31,180 nucleotides of DNA, from contig NZ_RIZI01000171.1 of the NCBI RefSeq assembly GCF_003721225.1, positions 1-31,180 of the forward strand. The letters are read 5' to 3'. Under the pieces are notes generated by a model. It was not told the DNA's origin, did no database searches, and worked only from the letters and a program-made list of their open reading frames with translations. This document shows positions 8,225-16,427 of the stretch, one piece after another. The DNA comes from Acidithiobacillus sulfuriphilus. Lineage in GTDB: Bacteria; Pseudomonadota; Gammaproteobacteria; Acidithiobacillales; Acidithiobacillaceae. Every line of letters starts with the position of its first letter. Position 1 is the stretch's first letter. Both the position numbers and the translations under genes were made by a program.

Positions 8225-8803
8225 ATGTTCCGCGTCCTGCTCATTGACGACGACCACGACCGCGCCGTCGGGGTCAAGGCCTTGCTCGAAGCCGTCGGCC
8301 ATACGGTGATCGCCATCCTCTCCTGGGAAGCCACCACCCTGCACCGCCTCGACAGCCTGCGCCCGGATGTCATCATTGCCGATGCCGGCAGCCCGGAGCG
8401 TGATGCCCTGGAGCATATCGTCCTCCTCAGCGAAACCCTGGAACTGCCCGTCGTGGTGCTTGGTGCCGCCGGCGACGAAGACAGCATCCGCCGCGCCATG
8501 CGCGCTGGTGTGGCGGCCTATGTCGCCCACGGCATCTCCATCCACGACATCGCCCCCATCCTCAAGGTCGCCACCCTGCGCTACGCCGAACACCATAAGC
8601 TCAAGCGCGAACTGCAGGACGCCAAAAGCGAGCTATCCGCCCGTAAACGCATCGAAAAGGCCAAGGGCATCCTCATGCAGGACCTCGGTCTGAGCGAAGA
8701 CGATGCCCATCACCGCATGCGCCGCCTGGCCATGGACCGCGGCAAAAAGCTGGCGGAGATCGCCGAAGCGATCATTCTCACCAAGGAACTGGGAAAGCAT
8801 TAA
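8225..8803 (+). CDS. nasT: NasT-type ANTAR antitermination regulator
   Basis: The 192-residue cytoplasmic protein has an N-terminal receiver-like domain (about 1-120; acidic triad D8-D10, candidate acceptor D53) and a C-terminal ANTAR RNA-binding domain (about 130-185) with RKRIEKAKGILMQDLGLSE and the usual A..RMRRLAM helix. The expected receiver lysine is not apparent (YVAHG), as in other NasT-like atypical receivers. NasT promotes readthrough of nitrate-operon leader terminators. The leader at 216-289 has a fitting hexaloop hairpin. Relatives are often held inactive by the nitrate sensor NasS; no nasS is in this window. It is the last gene of the operon, 12 nt after cbiX. Confidence 0.88.
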   Translation: MFRVLLIDDDHDRAVGVKALLEAVGHTVIAILSWEATTLHRLDSLRPDVIIADAGSPERDALEHIVLLSETLELPVVVLGAAGDEDSIRRAMRAGVAAYVAHGISIHDIAPILKVATLRYAEHHKLKRELQDAKSELSARKRIEKAKGILMQDLGLSEDDAHHRMRRLAMDRGKKLAEIAEAIILTKELGKH

Positions 8804-8882
8804 CCTTGATCCGGCGGTTCCCGCACCCCCCAATGCCTGTACCCGCGAAGCGCCCCCTTGCCGGACGGCGCGGAGTGGATCC

Positions 8883-8893
8883 TGTGCTATGCT
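8883..8893 (+). promoter_or_regulatory. Possible extended -10 promoter upstream of glgA
   Basis: TGC-TATGCT (8885-8893) resembles an extended -10 element; no good -35 lies at normal spacing. It sits in the 319-nt gap between nasT and glgA (8804-9122). If used, it would give a leader of about 230 nt that contains the hairpin and T-run at 9047-9069. Apart from these two signals I see no gene or RNA family in the gap. Confidence 0.25.
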
Positions 8894-9046
8894 TCAAAAC
8901 AACGGGAATGTCTCCATGTCCATCCTTCCGGGCGCTGCTGTCGGGGTTCCTCAACCGTGGAGTCATCCCGGGTTCCGGCCGTGGCAATGGGCCCGGAGCG
9001 CCCGGATGTCCCGGTATGGGTCTGCCGTATTCCTTGGAGTCAGCCT

Positions 9047-9069
9047 TGCCGCCACCGGCGGTGCTTTTT
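9047..9069 (+). terminator. Intrinsic terminator between the nitrate operon and glgA
   Basis: CCGCC-ACC-GGCGG forms a five-pair GC stem extended by two G-U pairs (9047-9063), and five T follow at 9065-9069. It could end the nitrate operon 244 nt after nasT. It also lies only 53 nt before the glgA ATG, with little room for a promoter between, so it could instead be a glgA leader attenuator. Confidence 0.5.
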
Positions 9070-9122
9070 CTGGTCCGGGCGTAAGAAACAGCCATTTTGC
9101 GGTAATCCTCAAGGGAGATATT

Positions 9123-10595
9123 ATGTATGTGATTCAGGTGGCTACGGAATGTGCGCCGGCAGCCAAGGTGGGCGGACTGGCGGATGTGGTCTATGGCCTG
9201 AGCCGGGAATTGGAGATCCGCGGTCATGCGGTGGAAATCATCCTGCCCAAATATGTCAACATGCGTTACGATCAGATCCAGAACCTGCAGGTGAGCTATC
9301 GGGATCTCTGGGTGCCGTGGTATGGGGGTGCCATTCATTGCACGGTCTACTTCGGTTTTGTGCATGGCCTGAAATGTTTTTTCATCGAACCCCACTCCGC
9401 CGATCATTTTTTCGAGCGCGGTACTTATTACGGCTATCTCGATGACCACATGCGCTTCGCTTTTTTCAGCAAGGCCGCGCTGGAATTCATGCTGGAAACC
9501 GGCAAGCGGCCGGAAGTCATTCATTGCCATGACTGGCAGACGGGCCTGCTCCCGACCATGCTCTTCGAGATCTACAAATACCATGGGATGGAACATCCCC
9601 GCGTTTGTTACACCATCCACAACTTCAAGCACCAGGGTATCGCCGGAGAAAACATCCTGCGGGCCACCGGCCTCGGCCGCCCCTGGCATTATTTCCACCC
9701 CGACCGCCTGCAGGACGACCACAATCCCACGGCCATCAATTTCATGAAGGCGGGTATCGTCTATGCCAACTTCGTCACCACCGTATCGCCGCAGCACGCC
9801 TGGGAGGCACGACATACGGACCAGGGCTACGGCCTGGGCCATGTCCTCTACCGCCATCAGAACAAGTTTTCCGGGGTCCTGAACGGGCTGGACTATAATT
9901 TCTGGAATCCGCAGACCGATCCCCTGATACCGCACCATTACGACTACCAGGACCGGTCCGGCAAGGAAGGGGACAAACGCGCCCTGCGCGACCGCCTCTG
10001 GCTGCGCGATGACCGCAAGCCGCTGATTGCTTATGTGGGCCGCCTGGACTGGCAAAAGGGCGTACACCTCATCCGCCACGGCCTTTTTTATGCGCTGTGG
10101 AACAACGCCCAGTTCGTCTTGCTGGGCTCCAGTCCGGAATCGGGCATCAACGATTATTTCTGGCACCTCAAGAATTATCTCAACGAGAGCCCGGATTGCC
10201 ATCTGGAGATCGGTTTTAACGAGGAACTGGCCCATCTGATTTATGCCGGCGCGGATATGCTCATCGTGCCCAGTATTTATGAGCCCTGCGGCTTGGCCCA
10301 AATGATCGCCTTGCGTTATGGCACCGTCCCCATCGTGCGCGGCGTGGGCGGTTTGCTGGATACGGTATTTGATCGGGATTACAGCGATAAGCCCTTCCCT
10401 GAGCGCAACGGCTATGTTTTTTATCAGGACGACTATCCGGCCCTGGAATCGGCCATGGGGCGGGCCATCGCCCTCTGGCATGAAGAGCCCGACAGCTTTC
10501 ACGATCTGGCCGCCAACGGCATGGCTTGCGACTACTCCTGGAACAAGCCGGGAGAGTATTATCTAGGGATTTACGATTTTATTCGTGACCGATGA
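9123..10595 (+). CDS. glgA: Glycogen synthase (ADP-glucose type, GT5)
   Basis: The 490-residue GT5 enzyme extends alpha-1,4-glucan from ADP-glucose. The N-terminal K15-V-G-G-L motif (KVGGLADVVYGLS) matches the ADP-glucose-binding KxGGL of bacterial GlgA. The C-terminal half shows AYVGRLDWQKGV and PSIYEPCGLAQMIALRYG, the conserved acidic active-site region. Length is close to the 477 residues of E. coli GlgA. The ATG at 9123 has AAGGGAGAT just upstream; the longer open frame 5' of it has no family similarity. The GH57 gene follows after 15 nt, so the two are probably co-transcribed. A vanished or distant glgC is implied, as none is present here. Confidence 0.92.
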   Translation: MYVIQVATECAPAAKVGGLADVVYGLSRELEIRGHAVEIILPKYVNMRYDQIQNLQVSYRDLWVPWYGGAIHCTVYFGFVHGLKCFFIEPHSADHFFERGTYYGYLDDHMRFAFFSKAALEFMLETGKRPEVIHCHDWQTGLLPTMLFEIYKYHGMEHPRVCYTIHNFKHQGIAGENILRATGLGRPWHYFHPDRLQDDHNPTAINFMKAGIVYANFVTTVSPQHAWEARHTDQGYGLGHVLYRHQNKFSGVLNGLDYNFWNPQTDPLIPHHYDYQDRSGKEGDKRALRDRLWLRDDRKPLIAYVGRLDWQKGVHLIRHGLFYALWNNAQFVLLGSSPESGINDYFWHLKNYLNESPDCHLEIGFNEELAHLIYAGADMLIVPSIYEPCGLAQMIALRYGTVPIVRGVGGLLDTVFDRDYSDKPFPERNGYVFYQDDYPALESAMGRAIALWHEEPDSFHDLAANGMACDYSWNKPGEYYLGIYDFIRDR

Positions 10596-10610
10596 AAGGG
10601 AATAACGACG

Positions 10611-12062
10611 ATGCCAACCGGACTGCTGGATGATTTGCCCGATTTCTGCGGCCATGAAGACAGGATAGCGCAAGCGCTGCGGGGGCGCCCTGCCCAGGAC
10701 ATTACCCGAAGCGGCATCGACTTTCCCCATATCCGGAGTGCCGCGGCCATCGCCCTGCACATGCATCAACCGTTGATACCGGCCGGTGGGGACGATCTCC
10801 GCAGCGCCGCCATCATCAGCAACCTGCAATACATGATGGAGCACCCGGAGAGCGGCGACAATCACAACGCATCGGCCTTCCAGTGGTGTTACGAGCGCAT
10901 GGCGGAGTTCGTGCCGGAGCTGCTGGCTGGCGGCAAGCAGCCGCGGGTGATGCTGGACTATTCGGGCACGCTGCTCTACGGATTGCAGCAGATGGGCTTG
11001 CATCATGTCCTGCAATCCTTGCGTACCCTGGCCACCGACGAGCGCTATCAGGGTGCGGTGGAATGGCTGGGCACGGCCTGGGGCCATGCCGTGGCGCCCT
11101 CGACGCCGGTGCAGGATTTCCGGCTCCACGTGCTGGCTTGGCAGGAACACTTCGCCGCCCTCTTCGGTGACGCGGCCCTGGCCCGGGTGCGCGGCTTTTC
11201 GCCGCCGGAAATGGCGCTGCCCAACCATCCCGATGTCGCCTATGCCTTCGTCAAGACCCTGCTGGACTGTGGGTATGAGTGGGTCCTGGTGCAGGAGCAC
11301 ACGGTGGAGCAGCAAGGCAACGGCCAGCCCCTGCAGCAGAAGCATCTGCCCCAGCGACTGGTATGCACCAACTCCCAAGGGGAGAGCATCAGCATCACCG
11401 CCATCATCAAGACCCAGGGCTCCGACACCAAGCTGGTGGGCCAGATGCAGCCCTGGTACGAGGCGCAGGGCCTCTCCCGCATGGACCTGGGCGGACGGCG
11501 GGTACCGCCGTTGGTGACCCAGATCGCCGACGGCGAGAATGGCGGGGTCATGATGAACGAGTTCCCGCCCAAGTACCGACAAGTGGTGGAAGCGGCCTCG
11601 GGTTCCGTCACCCCGCTGGTCAATGTCAGCGGGTATCTGGCCTATCTGGCCGGCGAAAAGGTGACGATGGAAGCATTCCCGGCCATCCAGCCTGTCCACC
11701 AGCAGCGCCTCTGGGAGCGTTTTCATCCCGGCGACGGGCCGGAACGCCTCGCCGCCGTCATTGCCGAGTTGCACCGGGAGGATCAGCGTATTTCCATGGA
11801 CGGCGGGAGCTGGACGAATAATATTTCCTGGGTGCATGGCTATGGCGATCTGCTCGGGCCCATGGAGCGTCTGAGCAGCCTCTTTTATGAAAAGGTGCTG
11901 CGCCCCGGCATCCCCGCCAGCGATCCCCGCTACCGTCAGGCCTTGTTCTTCCTGCTGGTCAGCGAAACGAGCTGTTTTCGTTACTGGGGCGAAGGATTGT
12001 GGACCGATTACGGCAAGGAACTGTGCCGCCGCGGTATCGAATTTCTGGAAAAGGCGTTTTAA
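10611..12062 (+). CDS. Glycoside hydrolase family 57 protein
   Basis: The 483-residue protein shows GH57 motifs in order: HMHQP at 50-54, FSPPEMALP with E200 as likely nucleophile, a GYEWVLVQEH segment, IADGENGG with D307 as likely acid/base, and ETSCFRYWGEG near the C-terminus. GH57 members act on alpha-glucans as amylases, 4-alpha-glucanotransferases or branching enzymes, so the exact reaction is not decided. Its place 15 nt after glgA suggests glycogen remodelling or turnover. No signal peptide is seen, so it is cytoplasmic. AAAGGGA lies upstream of the ATG. The 239-nt gap after it contains a long inverted repeat. Confidence 0.85.
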   Translation: MPTGLLDDLPDFCGHEDRIAQALRGRPAQDITRSGIDFPHIRSAAAIALHMHQPLIPAGGDDLRSAAIISNLQYMMEHPESGDNHNASAFQWCYERMAEFVPELLAGGKQPRVMLDYSGTLLYGLQQMGLHHVLQSLRTLATDERYQGAVEWLGTAWGHAVAPSTPVQDFRLHVLAWQEHFAALFGDAALARVRGFSPPEMALPNHPDVAYAFVKTLLDCGYEWVLVQEHTVEQQGNGQPLQQKHLPQRLVCTNSQGESISITAIIKTQGSDTKLVGQMQPWYEAQGLSRMDLGGRRVPPLVTQIADGENGGVMMNEFPPKYRQVVEAASGSVTPLVNVSGYLAYLAGEKVTMEAFPAIQPVHQQRLWERFHPGDGPERLAAVIAELHREDQRISMDGGSWTNNISWVHGYGDLLGPMERLSSLFYEKVLRPGIPASDPRYRQALFFLLVSETSCFRYWGEGLWTDYGKELCRRGIEFLEKAF

Positions 12063-12070
12063 GACCGCGT

Positions 12071-12275
12071 TCATCCGGGATTTGGTTCCGGGTGAATCGT
12101 TTTTTGCTCCCGAGTCCCATGGCTGTTGTTCTGGGGCTCCTCTCGCTGGCCGTCGAAAACTCACCCTTCGGGTTCGGACAGTTCGACGTCCGGGCGCGAG
12201 AGTTCGCCAAGAACAACAACGCCATGGGCCAAAGGTCGCGGCAAAACGATTCACCCGGAACCAAATCCGGGATCA
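12071..12275. repeat. Long imperfect inverted repeat (MITE-like or giant hairpin)
   Basis: The two halves of the gap after the GH57 gene are inverted copies. A perfect 24-nt pair joins 12080-12103 with 12243-12266. Outside it, 12071-12079 matches 12267-12275 at 7 of 9. Inside it, alignable blocks (CCCATGG, TGTTGTTCT-like, CTCTCGC) continue to the apex pair CGTCGAA (12151-12157) and TTCGACG (12182-12188). A small hairpin ACCC-TTC-GGGT lies in the centre. The length and the full-length pairing fit a non-autonomous transposable element or a large structured spacer RNA. No flanking target duplication is clear. Confidence 0.7.
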
Positions 12276-12301
12276 TGCACGCATAATAGGGAGGGAGAAC
12301 G

Positions 12302-12961
12302 ATGTCCTTTGCAAACCGTGAAGAAGCCGCCCTGCAGTTGGCTCGGCGCCTGGCCCCCTATCGGGGGAAAAAACCACTCATCCTCGCCATCCCCCGAGGA
12401 GCGGTGCCCATGGGGCGGATCATTGCCGACGCCCTGGAGGGGGATCTCGATGTGGTCCTGGTGCGCAAGCTGGGGGCGCCCAACAACCCCGAGTTTGCCG
12501 TGGGCGCCGTGGATGAGGGAGGGAAAATCCTGGTGGAACCCTACGCCCGGCGTATGGGGATCAGCGATGCGTATCTCCAGGAAGAGGCGGCGCGCCAATT
12601 GGCGGTGATGAAAAGGCGCCGTGCCCAGTACACGCCTGTTCACCACCCCTTCGATCCGGCCGGCCGGCTGGTGATCGTCGTGGATGACGGCGTGGCCACT
12701 GGTGCCACCCTCAGCGCGGCCTTGCGCTTTCTGCGCGAACGGCGGCCCCTGCGCCTCGTAGCCGCCGTGGGCGTGGCACCGCCGGAGGTAGCCGCGCAAT
12801 TGACGACCCTGGCCGATGAAGTGCTCTGCCTGGAAACGCCCGACCCTTTTTACGCGGTGGGGGCCTTTTACGCTGACTTCGGCGAGGTTACCGATGATGA
12901 TGTGATCGCGATCTTGCGGGAATCGCAGGGGGCGCCGGAAAAGCCCGGAGAAAAGTCCTAG
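12302..12961 (+). CDS. Type I phosphoribosyltransferase-domain protein
   Basis: The 219-residue protein has the PRTase fold. The PRPP-binding loop VIVVDDGVATGAT lies at 125-137, and PRGAVPMG near residue 31 with RKLGAPNNPEFAVGAV near 55-70 is typical of the stand-alone group often annotated as predicted phosphoribosyltransferase (erythromycin-esterase-linked type). The substrate base is unknown. GGGAGGGAGA lies just 5' of the ATG. It starts 26 nt after the inverted repeat, so its promoter may lie in or before that element. The next gene is 60 nt on. Confidence 0.8.
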   Translation: MSFANREEAALQLARRLAPYRGKKPLILAIPRGAVPMGRIIADALEGDLDVVLVRKLGAPNNPEFAVGAVDEGGKILVEPYARRMGISDAYLQEEAARQLAVMKRRRAQYTPVHHPFDPAGRLVIVVDDGVATGATLSAALRFLRERRPLRLVAAVGVAPPEVAAQLTTLADEVLCLETPDPFYAVGAFYADFGEVTDDDVIAILRESQGAPEKPGEKS

Positions 12962-13021
12962 GCCTGGTATCCACGCGGGGCTCCGCTGGCCTTGCCCGCC
13001 CCGTGGGGAGATAATGGTTAT

Positions 13022-13825
13022 ATGGAGAATGCCGACACGGCCGTTTGGGCGGCGCTGATGGAGACCGATCCCGACCGCAAGGTGCGGCGGGTGGCGGCCT
13101 TGCGTTGCGGGGACAACCCGGCCGGGACGCCGGTGGCGATTCTGGTCCCGGGGCGGCCTGCACAACCCATCCTGGTGGCGCCCAAGGCCCTGCCGAAGCG
13201 GCGGAGTTTGCGCACTGCGGAAGGGCGGGCGGTGCTCATCCATGCCTTGACCCATATCGAGTTCAACGCCATCAACCTGGCCCTGGACGCGGTATACCGT
13301 TTCCCCGGCCTGCCCGAGGCCTTTTATCAGGATTGGCTGGCGGTGGCGCGGGAGGAAGCCCTGCATTTCCAGCTCTTGCGCGAGCACCTGCGCAGTCTGG
13401 GCAGCGATTACGGCGCCCTGCCCGCCCATGACGGGCTGTGGCAGATGGCCGCGGAGACGGCCGCCGATCCGCTCCTGCGCATGGCCCTGGTGCCGCGCGT
13501 GCTGGAGGCGCGGGGACTGGATGTGACCCCGGGTATCCAGGCCCGGCTGGCCCAGGCCGGGGATCTGCGGGCAGTGGAGATCCTGGAGCGCATCCATCAC
13601 GATGAACTGGGCCATGTGGCCGTGGGCAGCCGCTGGTTCCGTTACCTCTGTGCAAGCCGCGGCCTGGATCCGGAAGAAACCTTTTTCGCCCTCGTGAATA
13701 CGCATTTTCGCGGGCGTTTGCAGGGGCCATATCAGGAGGAGGTTCGCCTGCAGGCCGGCTTCAGCCCCCGCGAGATGGCCTGGCTGAAGGCGCGGCAAAA
13801 CCCTCCTGCCGACTGCCGTTTTTAG
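13022..13825 (+). CDS. DUF455 ferritin-like protein
   Basis: The 267-residue protein matches the DUF455 family, a ferritin-like helical bundle. Likely metal ligands are spread over helices as HIEFNAI, REEALHF and HHDELGHV, an arrangement expected for a di-iron or similar centre. Reaction and substrate are not known. ATG 13022 follows GGGGAG at about 11 nt; a TTG at 12992 in the same frame is the alternative. Just upstream, CCAC-GGGGC and GCCCCGTGG (about 12971-13007) can pair beside the ribosome site, which may reduce initiation. tsaD starts 9 nt after the stop. Confidence 0.8.
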   Translation: MENADTAVWAALMETDPDRKVRRVAALRCGDNPAGTPVAILVPGRPAQPILVAPKALPKRRSLRTAEGRAVLIHALTHIEFNAINLALDAVYRFPGLPEAFYQDWLAVAREEALHFQLLREHLRSLGSDYGALPAHDGLWQMAAETAADPLLRMALVPRVLEARGLDVTPGIQARLAQAGDLRAVEILERIHHDELGHVAVGSRWFRYLCASRGLDPEETFFALVNTHFRGRLQGPYQEEVRLQAGFSPREMAWLKARQNPPADCRF

Positions 13826-13834
13826 GATAGTTCC

Positions 13835-14854
13835 ATGCGTGTATTGGGTATCGAAAGCTCTTGCGATGAAACGGGTCTGGCCCTCTATGACACCCAGGGG
13901 GGATTGCTGGGAGAGGTGCTCTTCAGCCAGATCGACATTCACGCCCCCTACGGCGGGGTGGTGCCGGAACTGGCCTCGCGGGACCATGTGCGCCGCCTCC
14001 CCCTGCTGCTGCGCGAGCTGCAGCAGCAGACCGGCGTGGAGCGCCCCGATGCCATTGCCGTCACGGCGGGGCCGGGGCTGATGGGCGCCCTCCTGGTCGG
14101 GGTGAGTTTCGCCCGCGCCCTGGGCTTTGCCTGGGGGGTGCCCGTCTTGCCGGTGCATCATCTGGAGGGCCATCTGCTCGCCCCCCTGCTCGAAGGCGAG
14201 GCACCCTTCCCGGCCGTGGCCCTGCTGGTGTCGGGCGGCCACACCCTGCTCATGGAGGTGCGCGGCCTGGGGGACTATACCTTATTGGGTGAAACCCTGG
14301 ATGACGCCGCCGGCGAGGCCTTCGACAAAGCGGCCAAAATGATGGGGCTGGCCTATCCGGGAGGGCCTATCCTGGCACAGTGGGCGGAACGGGGCGATCC
14401 CACGGCCTTTGCCTTGCCGCGGCCCTTGCTGGATCGGCCGGGTCTGGATTTCAGCTTTAGCGGGCTGAAAACGGCCTTTCGCTATGCCCTGGACAAAGTC
14501 CGTCCGGCCAGCGATCAGCAATTGGCCGATCTCGCCGCCAGCTTTCAGGCGGCGGTGGTGGAAACGCTGGCGGAAAAGTGCCGGCGGGCCTTGGGGCAGA
14601 CGGGCCACCGGCGGCTGATCGTGGCCGGTGGTGTCGGGGCCAACAAGGCCTTGCGCTCTCGTCTGGCGGATCTCGCGTCGGGGGCCCGGAACCGGGAGCC
14701 CATTGCGCTGCATTATCCGCGCTTGAGCCACTGCACGGATAATGGCGCGATGATCGCCCTGGTGGGGGGATTGCGGCTCGCCGGCGGTCTGGTGCCCGCG
14801 CCGGATTTTCCCGTGCGGGCGCGCTGGCCCATGGAGAGCCTGGAGACGCGATGA
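13835..14854 (+). CDS. tsaD: tRNA N6-adenosine threonylcarbamoyltransferase
   Basis: The 339-residue ASKHA-fold enzyme transfers threonylcarbamoyl to A37 of ANN-decoding tRNAs, with TsaB and Tsa[11 protein letters not shown] opens the protein. The metal ligands H109 and H113 lie in HHLEGH, and the third ligand aspartate in [15 protein letters not shown], the FSFSGLKTA segment and the VAGGVGAN glycine loop are all present. Length is normal. An AGGATAG ribosome site precedes the ATG. The stop overlaps the start of the TPR gene (ATGA), so translation is probably coupled. Confidence 0.96.
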   Translation: MRVLGIESSCDETGLALYDTQGGLLGEVLFSQIDIHAPYGGVVPELASRDHVRRLPLLLRELQQQTGVERPDAIAVTAGPGLMGALLVGVSFARALGFAWGVPVLPVHHLEGHLLAPLLEGEAPFPAVALLVSGGHTLLMEVRGLGDYTLLGETLDDAAGEAFDKAAKMMGLAYPGGPILAQWAERGDPTAFALPRPLLDRPGLDFSFSGLKTAFRYALDKVRPASDQQLADLAASFQAAVVETLAEKCRRALGQTGHRRLIVAGGVGANKALRSRLADLASGARNREPIALHYPRLSHCTDNGAMIALVGGLRLAGGLVPAPDFPVRARWPMESLETR

Positions 14855-15381
14855 CGAACCAGCCTTTTTCCTTTACCGAAGCGGTGGAGGCCGTTGCCGC
14901 CCGCGATGCGGATTTTCAGGAAGGCCTCGACTGGCAGCAGACGGACCACCCCCTGGAGGCGGCGGCGGCCTTCCGGCGCTCCTTGGCGAAGGCGGGCGAC
15001 AATGCCGTGGTCTACACCTTTTATGGCTGGGCGCTGGCGGAGGCCGGCGATCATCACGGGGCTATCGCCGCCTGCCGCAAGGCCATCCGGCTGGATCCGG
15101 AATGGGGTCAGGCCTGGAATGACCTGGGCGAATATCTCATGGAGACGGGGCGGGTGGACGAAGCGCTCTTCGCCATTCGCCGCGCCCTCAAGTCCCGCTC
15201 CTTTGACAGCCCCCACCTGGCCTATATGAATCTCGCACGCTATTACCTCTACCAAGGCAGCCTGCGCCGCGCCCTGGGGGCCGCCGAGCAGGCCGGCCGT
15301 CTGGCGCCCGGTTTTCGTCCCGCCCAACACTTGGCAGAGTGGATCGCCGAACGCATGGCCGAGTGGAATATCCGCGATTAG
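14851..15381 (+). CDS. Tetratricopeptide-repeat protein
   Basis: The 176-residue cytoplasmic protein has about three TPR units, near 50-83, 84-117 and 122-155. Examples are [18 protein letters not shown] and [19 protein letters not shown], each with the conserved W/L-G-Y-A pattern and a following D-P turn. No signal peptide or membrane segment is visible. Such proteins are protein-interaction scaffolds; the partner is unknown. Its start overlaps the tsaD stop, and its stop overlaps the stop of the convergent plsY by 4 nt, leaving no room for a terminator between them. Confidence 0.8.
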   Translation: MTNQPFSFTEAVEAVAARDADFQEGLDWQQTDHPLEAAAAFRRSLAKAGDNAVVYTFYGWALAEAGDHHGAIAACRKAIRLDPEWGQAWNDLGEYLMETGRVDEALFAIRRALKSRSFDSPHLAYMNLARYYLYQGSLRRALGAAEQAGRLAPGFRPAQHLAEWIAERMAEWNIRD

Positions 15382-15992
15382 GAGCGGCGGAAAGGGCGCT
15401 CGGCGCCGCTGCGCAGGCGGGCGATGTTGCCGCGATGGCGCCACAGGACGAGCAGGGCGAGAATCAGCAGGAGGGCTTGCTCGCCGCGTTGCTGGAGCAG
15501 GACGAGACCCAGTATGGGGGCCGCCAGGGCGGCGCCCAGGGCGGCCAGGGAAGACAGCCGGGTGAGCAGGAAAATCAGCACCCAGACCAGCAGCACCGCC
15601 CCGCCCAGCAGCGGTTGCAGGGCGAGCAGGATGCCCAGGGCGGTGGCCACGCCCTTGCCGCCGCGAAAGCCGAAATAGATGGGATACAGATGGCCGAGGA
15701 AGGTGGCCAGGGCCACGGCGGCCAGGGCCCAGCCCTCCAGGCCCAGGAAGCGGGCGAGGGCAACGGGGACGACGCCCTTGACGAGATCGCCGGCCAGGGT
15801 GAGGGCGGCGGCCCTCTTGCCGCCGAGGCGCAGGACGTTGGTGGCGCCGGGATTGCCAGACCCCGCCTGGCGGGGATCGGGCAGGCGCAACAGGCGGGCG
15901 ACGACGATGGCGGCGCTGATGGAACCCAGTAGATAGCCGAAAATCGGCAGGAGGATCGTGAGGGAGATCGCCCAAAGGCTGTGCTGCGGCAT
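15378..15992 (-). CDS. plsY: Acyl-phosphate:glycerol-3-phosphate acyltransferase
   Basis: The 204-residue inner-membrane enzyme starts phospholipid synthesis by moving acyl groups from acyl phosphate to glycerol-3-phosphate. The three conserved loops are present: GSGNPGATNVLR near 45, GHLYPIYFGFRGGKGVAT near 100-117 and HRGNIARL near the C-terminus. Hydrophobic segments between them fit five to seven membrane spans. Length is normal. It is transcribed divergently from folB, and its stop overlaps that of the TPR gene. Confidence 0.95.
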   Translation of the reverse strand: MPQHSLWAISLTILLPIFGYLLGSISAAIVVARLLRLPDPRQAGSGNPGATNVLRLGGKRAAALTLAGDLVKGVVPVALARFLGLEGWALAAVALATFLGHLYPIYFGFRGGKGVATALGILLALQPLLGGAVLLVWVLIFLLTRLSSLAALGAALAAPILGLVLLQQRGEQALLLILALLVLWRHRGNIARLRSGAERPFRRS

Positions 15993-15995
15993 GGC

Positions 15996-16060
15996 TTGTC
16001 TGCTGTACCCGAAAAAACGCTATTATACGGCGAGTCGCGGCGCAATGCCGCTTTTTCGGG
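15996..16060 (+). promoter_or_regulatory. plsY-folB divergent promoter region with an inverted repeat
   Basis: TTGTCT (15996-16001) and TATTAT (16021-16026) form a possible sigma-70 promoter toward folB, though the 19-nt spacer is long. CCCGAAAAA (16008-16016) and TTTTTCGGG (16052-16060) are a perfect 9-bp inverted repeat flanking the -10 box, possibly an operator or a leader hairpin. The gap between the two starts is 75 nt, so both promoters must lie in it or in the coding ends. Confidence 0.35.
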
Positions 16061-16067
16061 ATAAGCC

Positions 16068-16427
16068 ATGGATACGCTTTTTGTGCGCGAGTTGAAGGTG
16101 GAGACGCGAATCGGCATTTACGACTGGGAACGCCAGGTCAAGCAGACCATCCTGATCGATCTGGACGTGGCTGCCGATGCCGCTTTTGCCGCCCGGGGCG
16201 ACAAGGTGGAGAGTACGGTCAATTATCAGACCATCTGCCAGCGCCTAGTGGCGCATGTGCAGGATGCCGAAGTGGAACTGGTGGAGACCCTGGCCGAACA
16301 GATGGCCGCCATCATTCTCGGGGAATTCCGCGCGCCTTGGGTGCGGGTGACGGTGCACAAGCCCGCGGCGGTGCGCGGCACCCGCGATGTGGGGGTGCAG
16401 ATTGAGCGCGGTGCCCGCCCGGCCTGA
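16068..16427 (+). CDS. folB: Dihydroneopterin aldolase
   Basis: The 119-residue cytoplasmic enzyme of folate synthesis cleaves dihydroneopterin to 6-hydroxymethyl-dihydropterin and glycolaldehyde. IGIYDWERQVKQ carries the conserved Tyr/Glu region, the NYQTICQ segment is typical, and the catalytic lysine lies in VHKPAAVRG. Length is that of the family. GGATAAG precedes the ATG. folK overlaps its 3' end and uses the product. Confidence 0.93.
   Translation: MDTLFVRELKVETRIGIYDWERQVKQTILIDLDVAADAAFAARGDKVESTVNYQTICQRLVAHVQDAEVELVETLAEQMAAIILGEFRAPWVRVTVHKPAAVRGTRDVGVQIERGARPA

Noticed and set aside
12126..12301. Short open frames inside the inverted repeat
   Set aside because: They arise in both strands of a self-complementary stretch and lack a ribosome site or homology.
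12251..14242. A 663-codon minus-strand open frame opposite the phosphoribosyltransferase, DUF455 and tsaD genes
   Set aside because: It spans several genuine genes and their gaps and has no recognisable domain.
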